Assembly (NCBI RefSeq): GCF_026914185.1
Contig: NC_070558.1
Location: 3,596,001-3,660,000, forward strand
Source of the DNA: Puccinia triticina
Taxonomy: Eukaryota > Basidiomycota > Pucciniomycetes > Pucciniales > Pucciniaceae
Direction of reading: 5' to 3'
DNA length: 64,000 bases
Under the pieces are notes generated by a model. The model was not told where the DNA came from. It was given only the letters and a program-made list of their open reading frames with translations, and did no database searches. This document shows, piece after piece, positions 1 through 8,300 of the stretch (its first letter is position 1; each line of letters begins with the position of its first letter). The translations under genes were made by a program, and so were the position numbers.

Positions 1-340
1 GCCCGCAGAGGTTGGGAACATGTTTAGCAAGCAGAGAGGCTCCTCTTCTGCTCGAATGCTAAGCTCGTCCTCGCCCTCAGCCTCCTTGACGGGCTGGGAT
101 ACGAAGACGGAGTTGTTGAGCTCTGGGGGCAGCTGAGAGCGGGTGTTGTGAGAGGAGAGAATCCAGATCATCTACCTCGAGTGGATAACGTCTGCCGGCT
201 GGTCTTGGATGTAGCGGATAATCTGGTTGGCGAACTGGTCAAGCTGCTCGAGCCTGGAGTAAAGAGCGACGGAGTTTCTGAGGGTGTGGTCGCCAGAAAA
301 TGGGGGTATAGGGCTGGGTGAAGGTGGCTGCTGGCATGGA
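1..340 (-). CDS. Unrecognised gene-like fragment, runs off window
   Basis: Read on the minus strand, one frame from about 320 down to the window edge is open except for a single TAG at about 171-173. It encodes a plausible helical segment (SRLEQLDQFANQIIRYIQ) and then an acidic stretch (EAEGEDELSI). The composition is protein-like, whereas the overlapping alternative frames give Ser/Thr/Pro-rich text that looks like shadow coding. The TAG lies beside a GTAGATG that could be a splice donor, with a CTCTCAG acceptor about 40 bases on, but the phases do not join cleanly. I do not recognise the family. It could be the start of a real host gene that continues to the left, or a degenerate copy. Confidence 0.25.
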
Positions 341-930
341 GGGTGTTGAGGAGGGCTCGGATGCGCGTTCCACCAGGCCAGGACCAGCTAGAAAAAAAAA
401 CAAGGAGTGTGAATTGCGGTGGGGAAGGGGGTGAAGTGCGGCCTGAAAGAATGTTATACAGACGGATTGATTTGGTTGGGAGGTGCATGCCTGTAGCGAA
501 GCGTGGGTTGCATCTAAATTGGTCGTACAGTTTGTTTGTTGGTTGGCGGCGCCGCGCAGGGACAGGCTGTTGTATGTAGATGTGGAAACAAAAAAAAGCC
601 AAGATTATGTTAGTGTATCACGGGAAAACTTCAGTTACAAGCCGTGCACTGGAGGGGAAAACCAGTGGTAGGTGGAGGGAAGCTGGTTGTGGTGACAGTT
701 GCAGTGGCGAGCGATACTGACCAGAAAATGGAGACAGTTGTTATATGGTGAGCGGTGGCGGGTGATTAGAGAACAGTCATGGCAGAGCAGTAGGGACAAG
801 CGTGGCTGGTGGGCAGGGGTTGGAGGAAGCGCCGGAGAGCCTGCTTTGAAGGTTGGATTGGTTTTGCTGTGCAAAGAGTTGCGGCGCGGAGTACATATAA
901 TCCATTTCTCAGCTGGTCATTCGCCAGTGG
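341..930. other. No gene seen
   Basis: This stretch has several overlapping short frames on both strands but no recognisable domain, repeat or RNA gene. It contains purine-rich patches, including a run of A at about 391-400. It may be the promoter side of the fragment at 1-340. Confidence 0.4.
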
Positions 931-933
931 AGA

Positions 934-1284
934 GAGGCGGAAGAACCGCCTCACCTCTTAGAGTAATTTCCTCTCTAAATTTTAGCGCCTTAACTTAGGG
1001 CGCTTGGATAAACCCGGGAGCTATCACGATAGGTCCCCAAGTTCACCCGGTACGGGCTGAGGGGAGTAGTTTCTTTTCCCTTCCCTTTCTCCCTTTGCCT
1101 TGTGCTTACGCGTCAGGGTCAGGAGTCCTTCTTCTAGGAAGGGAAGGGATGGTTTTCCTTTGGAGGAAGAGTTCATGACTCTCTCCTAGAAACTTTGACT
1201 CAAAAGAGATTGGGATCTCTGGCCTTAGCGCAGAGATCTCTCCCAAAGGTAGGAGCCCACTCCCGTAACTCAGATTTGTCTGAG
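934..1284. repeat. Series of short stem-loops downstream of RNase H
   Basis: Clear hairpins follow one another: 934-940/946-952 (7 bp, loop AAGAA), 984-989/999-1004 (6 bp), 1021-1025/1028-1032 (5 bp), 1046-1049/1053-1056 (4 bp), 1169-1173/1179-1183 (5 bp), 1205-1210/1215-1220 (6 bp) and 1269-1274/1279-1284 (6 bp). They lie 3' of the element's coding region on the minus strand, so they would be in its 3' untranslated or terminal part. Confidence 0.6.
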
Positions 1285-1370
1285 CCTGGCTTCGTGCCTC
1301 TGTCTCTCCCTCAGCGGCTGTATCACCCATTTCTGCTTTCCTATTCCTAGGTCGGTATTTTCATTTCATC

Positions 1371-2100
1371 CTAATGATCTACTTGTATGATTAGTTCTTC
1401 TAGATCGCGTGGAACCGTAATGTAAATTTGATCTATGGTTCTATGGCCTTCTTGGATTCCTCTGGATAGTGCGTCGGCGCGGTTTTCCGCTGACACAACT
1501 CTTTTTGCCACTAGATTAATCTGATGTTTGATTAGCATCTTTTGGATAATCTTCCATTCTGCGTTTACAAATCTGTCTCCCGACTTCCTTTTGGTGATCA
1601 CGGACTCGGTTGTTGAGTTGTCTGTCCAGACAATGAAAGTCTTGCTCTTCTTGGCGCCGATCTTGATTAGCATCATTAGTCCCAGTCGGACCGCTATTGT
1701 TTCTAGCCTTGCAATACGCTCTTCTTCAGAGTTTTCCACTAATCCTCTTCCCAGCTTCTTTATTGAATGGAGACGGAATTGGGCCCATTTGCGGCCAATA
1801 AGCACGCCTATGCCGAAGCTAGTGGACGCATCCCCCACCCACCCAATCTCTGTCGGATCGGGATTTGCTATCAATCTTGTTGATTTGAAGTTTCCTAGGG
1901 TGTATAGCCATTCATGCAGGTCTTCGTTGACGTCGTCCGGGACCGGTCGATATGACCGCCTGTCTATCCACTCCATCATCCACTTGTAGAGGCTGCAGAG
2001 GTAGCAGCGCAACTGGGGGAGTACGTACGAGACGTGGTTGAGGCGGCCCACCAGGATTTCGACTTCGCTATATCTAAATGTTGCTCCCAGTTCGAGAAAA
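1371..2100 (-). pseudogene. RNase H-like domain of DIRS-like pol
   Basis: This block encodes the RNase H that removes the RNA template during reverse transcription. Visible motifs are WVGDASTSFG (first acidic residue), a conserved ETIAVRLGL segment (Glu), VWTDNSTTE (Asp) and AENRADALSRG near the end. The open frame annotated from a Met at 2051 actually continues upstream, with TFRYSEVEILVGRLNHVSYV reading in from about 2100. It is therefore the same protein as the RT, displaced by a one-base frameshift at about 2100-2135. After the RNase H the frame stops at 1371, where a recombinase would be expected in a complete DIRS element. None is seen. Confidence 0.7.
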
Positions 2101-2125
2101 ACTTGGATCTGTGTGATTCGTTTTG

Positions 2126-3136
2126 CTAATTATCCTCGGGCAGGCGGACTGTCTTTTGGAATCCATTACAAATGAATCCCACGTACTTCTGTTCTTGGAG
2201 GAACGGGGAGAACTTCTCTTTATTCGTCTTCACTCCTAGCTCTGTTGCCCGCTTTACTATGTCTTCCATCTGCACATTGGATCGAGTGCTCTTCACAAAC
2301 ATGTTGTCGTCGACCCATCGGAAGATGGTCATCACGTCAAACTCCTTCAACATCAACTGTTTCCATGCATCGGCCGGTCGCCCAAATGAGCCGCATCCCG
2401 CAACGCCTCCAAACGAAATTCTTGTATCCAGAATCATCTGGTTGTCGAAGTTTCTAGTCATCAGAAAGGGCCACTGGTCCGGTGCCGTTGGGATCTGGCG
2501 GTAAGCCTTCTCCCAGTCGAATATCGCGAGAAGTACCGGTTCTTTGAGCTCTTGGATGAATTTTGCTACAACGTTGAAGTCATCCCATGTTGTCAAGAAG
2601 TCTTCTGAATCGACAAAAGAATTTACTGAGGGGATTCCTTGACGTCCATGCGGGAATGACAGGTCATTAATCGGCCAGAGAGAGCCGTCACCGTTAATCA
2701 CAGCTCCTAAGGGGCTGGTTCGGAAGAAAGGGAAGTGCCGTAGCACTTCTTCTGGGCTGAAGGGGCCAAACATTCTTCCGGCATCAATTTCCTTCCTTAT
2801 TGAGTCCTCAATTTTGGCTCGCGCCTGGAGGGCAGACTCGTGATTTGGCGGGGAGTAAAAGCCGTCTAGAGTTTTGATCGTGTGGTTAGGAATACCCTGA
2901 TCAAACCCCCTGGTGAAGCCTTCTAGCACGTCTGCAAATTGTGGTAAGAGCTCCCACTTGCGGAGCGCCTTTTCCCACTCTTCCAAGTTCATCTCACAGC
3001 TTACTTTTGTTGGCCACCTATTTGCGGAGGGTTCCTTGATTTCCTTGCTTTCAGTTTTCCTCACTATCTTACAAGACTCGGGTGGCACAATGTGGCTTGG
3101 TGTGTTGTTACGCATCTGGCTATGGATTGCGGACAT
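2126..3136 (-). pseudogene. Reverse transcriptase of DIRS-like element
   Basis: This is a 336-codon open frame with reverse transcriptase motifs in order: PINDLSFPHG, IFDWEKAYRQIPT (motif A Asp), a segment FGGVAGCGSFGRPADAW, and FRWVDDNMF (motif C, the catalytic DD). About 120 N-terminal residues have no recognised domain. The frame ends in a stop just after VRLPEDN. The next block (RNase H) resumes one base out of phase, which fits a single-base loss in an A-rich spot at about 2128-2133. The gag-like ORF lies immediately upstream on the same strand. RT assignment is firm. The DIRS versus other order assignment is inference from RT and RNase H sequence style. Confidence 0.8.
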
Positions 3137-3355
3137 ACAAGCATGAAACTTATTAGATGACTATTCTAACCAGAAGAAAATATACACAGGTATTGGGTAT
3201 GTTCTATGCTTCGGGGTTACGTTCCCGCCCGTTGGAAAAAAAGAGGGGGGGGGGGGGGTTGAGCTTCCTGGTAGGTTGCTCACACCCGGACCTCAACAAC
3301 AAAATTTGGGGGGTATAGGGCTAGACAACGAAGATGGTGTCAACGAAGCGCCTTA
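3137..3355. other. Spacer with long G run between gag-like and RT ORFs
   Basis: This non-coding gap within the retroelement contains a G-rich homopolymer tract at about 3244-3260, which is a likely site of length polymorphism or assembly error. Nothing else is recognised. Confidence 0.5.
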
Positions 3356-4996
3356 CTAAAAGTTTCTTCCTCTCTCCTTTCCGCCCGCTCGATCCCCGCC
3401 CCGATTGCCTCCTCTGTCGCCACCCCGGTCGTTGTATCCTCCATCCCAGCGGTTGCCTTTGTATCCATGGGACCGCGCCTGCCGTCCGGACCCTTGCCCT
3501 CGCTCCGGGGGGGACTGGCCTCGTTGGTTGTTCTGGTTCTTGCTGGTTGATTGGTGATTGCCCCCGTTTCCTTTCGTGTTCGTGTTACCAGACCCATTCT
3601 TGGCTTTTGTTGGATCTTGACCGGTTACTGGGTCCCAAGTCCTCCTAGGACCCCCCTTTGCATAGGGGTCCTCGGGGAAATCGATCTCTTCGAATTTCCT
3701 GGTCCTTGCGATAATCTTTTGCGCGATTTCTTCATTGAGCACCGAGATGTTGCTGATCAAAATCTGCCCGTCTGGCATGATGACCCGATGCGCGAAGGCG
3801 TTCATCCGTACGTTTATGTCGTAGCGGAGGCCTGTCATAAACCCATGTTGGGTCACCAGTCGATCGCAATGCCTCTTGTGGGCCAAGAGCCACCCGGCGA
3901 ACTTTGGGTAGTTGCAAACCCTGATCAAGGCAGCGTGAAATCCTTGATGATTGATTGAACACTCTGCGTATGTTTGGGTGTACTTGCATGGGTAAGGGTA
4001 CCCCGTGTAGCGGTATTGATCGGTGTTGCTATCATCCGCTTTCAACTGTTTTTTGGCGTAGTGTATGATTGCCTTATCCTGCCAGACCTCATTGAAGATG
4101 GTCAACGGCAACGGACTCCTGAGCTCTCGAAGGTTCCTTTCAAAGAATGGGGTGAATCCCACATCATGACTGGCCGGTCTTGCTGCGTCGTCGAAGATAA
4201 TCCCCCCTGGCATCGTGTCCGCTGGTCCAATGGATGGTAGGGGGCCCCACGCCCGGTCGTCTGCCTGGTTGAAGGTGGGTACTCTCAAGAGCTGACTGCT
4301 TGTAGTGGTGGGGGTTAGTGGCTTGGTTGGTTGCGGCCTTTCTGTGGTTTTAGCGGGGTTGGTTCCCGGCTTACCAAGACCTTCAGCGATGTTGAAGAAC
4401 CTTGCTGCCCAATTGAGATCGCCGGCGTCCTCCGCTGCAAGAGCCCGGTCGATCATTTGGACCATCCGTTCTTTGATCCTGGTCTCGGTCTCCATTTGGC
4501 CTGGTGGGGTTAACATCTCTACCTCGTCGGTATCAATGAGGCTTGTGGCTAGGAGTTTGTGGCAACAGCGCAGGAGTTAGATTCGCTCAACGGAGCTTCC
4601 TTGGACCTTGGATTTTGGTCACATACCAGGGTTGTAGCCCTTTGGTTTATCTCCTAACACGGATCTGTAGCGGTCTGCGACGGCAGTTCCCTCGTTCGCT
4701 GAGCCACTGCTCTTGGTCGACGGACCTTCCATAGGAGTTAGTCGATCCCCGCCCGTGGGGGTCGGCTCCGCTGGTGCTTTTGATGACAACCTGGTTTTGC
4801 GGTCCGACACCGGGATCGTCTTCTTAGGGGCTTTGTTCTTCTCCTTGCTTCCTCCTCCGGTCTCTTCTGGGCGACTTTGTTGCTCGGGTTGAGACTGGGC
4901 TGGCACTGGTTGCTGTTCTTGGCCAGGTTCTGTCGGCGTCCTCCCCGTCATTGCTGATCTGGCGTAGTTGGTTAAGTCTGTGAGCCTATTTGACAT
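3356..4996 (-). CDS. Gag-like protein of DIRS-like element, two exons
   Basis: Two minus-strand frames, 4996-4627 and 4548-3356, join in phase if a 78-base intron (4626-4549) is removed. The donor is GTATGT, with TCTAAC as a branch-like motif and CTCCTAG as acceptor. The spliced length is 521 codons including the stop. The unspliced gap holds two in-frame stops. The N-terminus is rich in Gln, Pro and Lys. The middle (from MLTPPGQ on) is a mixed helical domain with no motif I know. The C-terminus is a Gly/Arg-rich nucleic-acid-binding tail (repeats of GGDRGG type). No CCHC zinc knuckle is present. Position upstream of RT supports a gag role, which is inferred rather than recognised. Confidence 0.6.
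4549..4626 (-). other. Probable spliceosomal intron in gag-like ORF
   Basis: On the minus strand the 78-base segment begins GTATGT, contains TCTAACT and ends CTAG. Removing it deletes two stop codons and keeps the frame (NP then ATSLIDTDE). Its length and signals match the introns of the host genes in this window. Confidence 0.6.
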
Positions 4997-5370
4997 CCTT
5001 TTCGTATCTGTAGCCTGTCAAGGGAGAGATATTCGGAAAGAAAAAGGGCGAAAATTAATCCTTGGAGGAGCTGTCGGCCTGGTGATTGGTTTGTCGAAGG
5101 TGGTGTTTGGAGCCGGACAAACTAGGTTGTGCGTGGCCGGGAGTACCTCCGGTATGACCCGCCTTGTGGGTTGCAGGCCGCAGCCGCAGTGCCCTCCAGG
5201 TGTCCCTTGCGGCGCTGCGCAGCTTCACCACGCCTTGAAGGTGCTGTGCTGCTAGCGCGCCGGGTGGAGCTCATTAGGCGCCGCTTCATGGATCAGGCCC
5301 ACATCCGCTGCGCTCCTGTAAACTAACAGGACGGTAAGGTTTCCTTTGTCTTTCAGCTGGTGCGATCTGG
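4997..5370. other. No gene seen; GC-rich
   Basis: This would be the 5' side of the DIRS-like element. It contains GC-rich imperfect palindromes such as CCTGT...ACAGG at about 5316-5331 but no LTR, tRNA-primer site or ORF that I can support. Confidence 0.35.
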
Positions 5371-5681
5371 CATGCTGTAATTCCAGCTGCCATTGACCCC
5401 CAACCTCCCCCAACCCCTCCGCTGTTGCACATGCACAGTTTGAGGGGCAAAGAGTGGGCCCCCCACTGGTCACAGCCTTTGCTGCGGGCCGGGGGCCTTC
5501 ACGTCCATCCTTTTTGACCCGTGCGCTTGACGCGGGCTGGGGGGTGATCCTGTGGACACAGCACTTTTGCTAATAAAGGCATTATGCAAAGGGGGGCTAC
5601 CGAGTAGAGCCCCTCAAACTGTGCAAGTGCAACAGCGGAGGGGGTTGAGGACAAACCGCACGCTGGAATTACAGCGGCAGA
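5371..5681. repeat. Long imperfect inverted repeat
   Basis: The segment at 5411-5450 is nearly the exact reverse complement of 5609-5648 (38 bases with one or two differences). Outside these arms the sequence GCTGTAATTCCAGC occurs again in both flanks in opposite orientation. The arms are separated by about 160 bases. This looks like a foldback element or an element terminus, but no target duplication is clear. Confidence 0.65.
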
Positions 5682-6284
5682 GGATGCCTGGGGCAAACAA
5701 TACTACTCATCAGGCTTCATTAAATAGCCATTCAGACACAACAAACCTGCCCGACTTCTCCCCTCCAGCTCGACGCCTCGACCCTGGTACCCAGTTTCAA
5801 CCATTAGGCCGTCACCAAGCTCCCTACACACAACAATGTTGTGCCACGATGGCCATTGCAGGCAAAAGCACTCAATACATATGTAAGCATGAGCACAACA
5901 ATGAACTCCTCCCAACTGTTGCATAACCTGACCAGACTATACTATTCTCTGACCACTGCTAGGCGGCGCCCTCGCCATTGGATGATCTCCCTGGGCGCTT
6001 TCGTTGCTCTCGCCAGGCTGGGGTGGTCAATCAACAAGTACTAACTCGGCGCCGAGGTAGCTTCAGTGGCTTGTTTGTTGTCTGGTCCTTCAATCTTCCA
6101 CAATTGCTATGTGTATTATGGCTGACTTGATTTCTCTCATCCAACAGCTGTCTCGGCGACACAATGGTGGCGACCTCGATATTTTTTTGCGCCATTGTCG
6201 TTTTCTCTGGACCCGCCCGTCTGCCTCTGCCCCTCTATTGGGCCGCCTCCGCCCGTCTGCCCCTCAAACCATCTCTGGTTATCC
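5682..6284. other. No gene seen
   Basis: No recognisable domain, repeat or RNA gene was found. Several short frames overlap and look like chance. Confidence 0.35.
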
Positions 6285-6500
6285 GTCCGCGGGACTTCTT
6301 AGTCCCAAACCCACTCCGGCCCCGTTTCCGCAAGACTTCTTAGCCGTAGTATCTGTTCGACTCCGTTCCGCAAGGCTTCTTAGTCTCGAGATCCGTTCCA
6401 ACTCCGTTCCGCGAGGTTCTAACCTCAATAATCCGTTCTACCTCCGGTCCTATCTGCCTATCACCTAACTCCGTTTGGTAGAGACTTCTCAGTCTTATTC
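6285..6500. repeat. Degenerate tandem repeat of short hairpins
   Basis: About five loose units of roughly 50 bases share CCG(T)TTCCGC followed by a small stem-loop. The stems are 6291-6296/6301-6306 (GGGACT/AGTCCC, loop TCTT), about 6374-6378/6383-6387 (AGGCT/AGTCT with one G-T pair, loop TCTT), 6413-6418/6421-6426 (GAGGTT/AACCTC) and 6482-6486/6491-6495 (AGACT/AGTCT). Stem sequence differs between units while pairing is kept. Confidence 0.55.
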
Positions 6501-6596
6501 TACCCCGACCCCCTCCCTAGCATCTCATTCTCCAGCCAACCGGCTCCTCCGGCTCATCTGGTATTCCTGCTCAAAGAAATCCCAACTACACACAGG

Positions 6597-6932
6597 ATGC
6601 AGCGAGAAAAACAGGAGCGATTCTCTGACCAAAGTGCTGGATACCACGAGGCGCGCATCAGAAATCTAGAAGCGGTGGTGCGCTTACTTTTAGCTCAACA
6701 AGGACTGGCCAGCTCCCCTTGGTCCCCTCTAGTACTTTCCAATACTCGATTCAGAGGGGCCTTGTACCGCTTTTATCCAGGACATCGGTGGACTCTTTGG
6801 AGTAAAAATCGCGAGACGGGAGGCTTAAACGACGCACTCATGCGGACACTCCGCCTAGTCAATCTTCATCGAGCAGGCCGTTCAGAATTGTGAGCTCCAT
6901 GGATGACCCCGGCTCATCCAAGTCACCACCGC
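6597..6932 (+). pseudogene. Left part of older sequence interrupted by gypsy insertion
   Basis: A 98-codon frame (6597-6893) starts [12 protein letters not shown] and has a coiled-coil-like stretch ([14 protein letters not shown]) of the kind found in gag proteins. It ends in TGA just before the insertion point. A second frame from ATG at 6899 (MDDPGSSKSPP) would run across the insertion point into 15567 onward, giving a Pro/Ser-rich protein. The sequence at 6597-6932 plus 15567-16100 is therefore an older, possibly gag-like, sequence split by the gypsy element. No function is assigned. Confidence 0.4.
6928..6932 (+). other. Target-site duplication, left (ACCGC)
   Basis: ACCGC precedes the 5' LTR and ACCGC begins at 15566, where the terminal A is shared with the LTR end. 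The match is either 4 bp (CCGC) with canonical TG...CA ends, or 5 bp. Confidence 0.7.
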
Positions 6933-7854
6933 TGTGGTGGCCCCTCCCGTGGCCAGCTAGTCAGGATCATCGCCGCCGCTGGGATTGTCATCAAGAGTCC
7001 AGTTTCAGTTTCATTCCTCAAGTCTCAAGAAACATCAAGATCCTCAAGACCCTCACAAATTCATCCTCCCCCCCATCTTTCCTCATCTTTCATTCCTCTT
7101 CTTCCATACTCCTTTCCCCCCCCTCTCTTTTTTTTTCTTTCTCCCATCTTTCCATCTCCTTTTCTTCTCAGTCCCCATCACCTTTCAGTTTTCTTGGTCC
7201 TAACACAGCGCCTGCTGTGGGTTTTTTTTCCTGGTTATTTCTGGTTCTCTTCCTTCTGTTTTGTTCTGTTTGTCTGTCCTGAGTGTTTCTGCCTTCTCCT
7301 TCTTCTTTCCATTCTTCTTTCCTCTGGTTCTTCTTTTGTCTCCTCACACTTTCATTTCTTTGTTTCTTTGCCTTGTGTTCTCTGTTTCCTGTTCCTCTTG
7401 TTTGTTGTGTGTGTGTGCGCGCGTAGCGCGCGGAGGAGATGATGAAATACATGTGACATGTCACCCGGAGTCCAAGTTCAGCTCGAACTTGGATGATGGG
7501 TGGGCATGGCATTCTGATCCCCAGAATACGGACCATCACGGAGCTCATAGATCATATCTTCAGAGTTTCAACTTACGGGCTCCGCCCGCCGATCATCTTT
7601 TGTCCAGAATCTCAGATCCCTTTCCTTCCCCTCTTTAAGATCACTTCTCATTCCCCCAACAACAAAAAAAAAAAAAAACGCCGCCGAGGATCCAAAACCC
7701 CGGCGAACCTCTCAAAACCACCCCAACCACAAAGCTATCCCAGATCCCCCCATTTCAGCGCTCAACCTTCACGGACCACCCACCTCGAGGGCAGCCTAAA
7801 CAGCACCCACCCCCTCACGCAACTGCCTCCGCTTGTACGGACAGGAGTTCCTCA
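6933..7854 (+). repeat. 5' LTR of gypsy element
   Basis: The sequence runs from TGTGGTGGCC to TTCCTCA. It holds pyrimidine-rich tracts (7060-7330), a CGCGC...GCGCG hairpin near 7420-7436, and a 9-bp stem TCCAAGTTC/GAACTTGGA at about 7469-7492 that is conserved in related LTRs. An A run of about 16 lies near 7663-7678. Promoter and polyadenylation sites are expected here but I cannot place them. Confidence 0.95.
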
Positions 7855-7856
7855 TT

Positions 7857-7906
7857 TGGTCCCCCGAGCCGGGATTGAACCAGCGACCTCAAGATTTACA
7901 GTCTCG
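7857..7906 (+). promoter_or_regulatory. Primer-binding site complementary to the 3' half of a tRNA-Tyr
   Basis: Two bases after the LTR comes TGGTCCCCCGAGCCGG and onward. Its reverse complement is a tRNA 3' half: anticodon stem CGAGA/TCTTG with loop CTGTAAA (anticodon GTA, Tyr), variable loop AGGTC, T arm GCTGG-TTCAATC-CCGGC, acceptor strand TCGGGGG, then A and CCA. All stems pair. The complementarity is about 50 bases, much longer than the usual 10-18, and ends at the 5' edge of the anticodon stem. Confidence 0.85.
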
Positions 7907-8169
7907 CTACTGTGGTTTTGAGGCCGTTTGGTGGTTATATTTCTTTTCTTTCTTTCTTCATATTTTTGTCCATCCAAAAATCCTAATAATCTCTGCCGAA
8001 CCTATTTGGTTCTTCTCTCTCCTCAATTTTCAAGTTTCAACCGCTCTCATCTCTCGCCGCTCCTCAAGACGGACTATTCCTCGTTTCAGTGGATCAAGTC
8101 GTTTCAGGATTGTTTGAATTTCTCCTCTCTTTCTGTTTCTTTCTTAAGGTTCAGCGGCGGGGCACTCGG

Positions 8170-8262
8170 GTTGTAGAAGTAAGTCCCCACCACATTAGTT
8201 GCACCTCCGAAGTTCTACCGTCTTTTGTCGAAAAAGATCATCGCCACTCTGTGAGCCGTCCC
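8170..8262 (+). repeat. GTAAGT cassette copy A (upstream of gag)
   Basis: This ~95-base sequence starts TAGAAGTAAGTCCCC, passes TTAGTTGCACCTCCG, and ends near CTGTGAGCCG. Related copies are at 10791, 11185 and 14453. AGTAAGT resembles a splice donor. Confidence 0.75.
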
Positions 8263-8300
8263 TGCACCGTTTGCAATCTTTTCCCTAGCTCTCATACGAC

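Larger units (their letters stand above)
934..4996 (-). mobile_element. DIRS-like retroelement, degenerate
   Basis: Three coding blocks lie in order on the minus strand: a gag-like ORF (4996-3356), a reverse transcriptase (3136-2126) and an RNase H (2051-1371). They are followed by a hairpin-rich tail (1284-934). The RT motif around WVDD and the RNase H ending in ENRADALSRG resemble DIRS/Ngaro-type elements more than gypsy or copia. No tyrosine recombinase or DDE integrase is visible, and I could not find matching terminal repeats, so class and outer limits are uncertain. The copy is dead: a frameshift separates RT from RNase H. The limits given are those of the recognisable parts. Confidence 0.6.

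Noticed and set aside
6985..7548. Phe/Ser/Pro-rich ORFs in the LTRs, also at 14694-15248
   Set aside because: They lie entirely in the CT-rich part of the LTRs and are duplicated with them.
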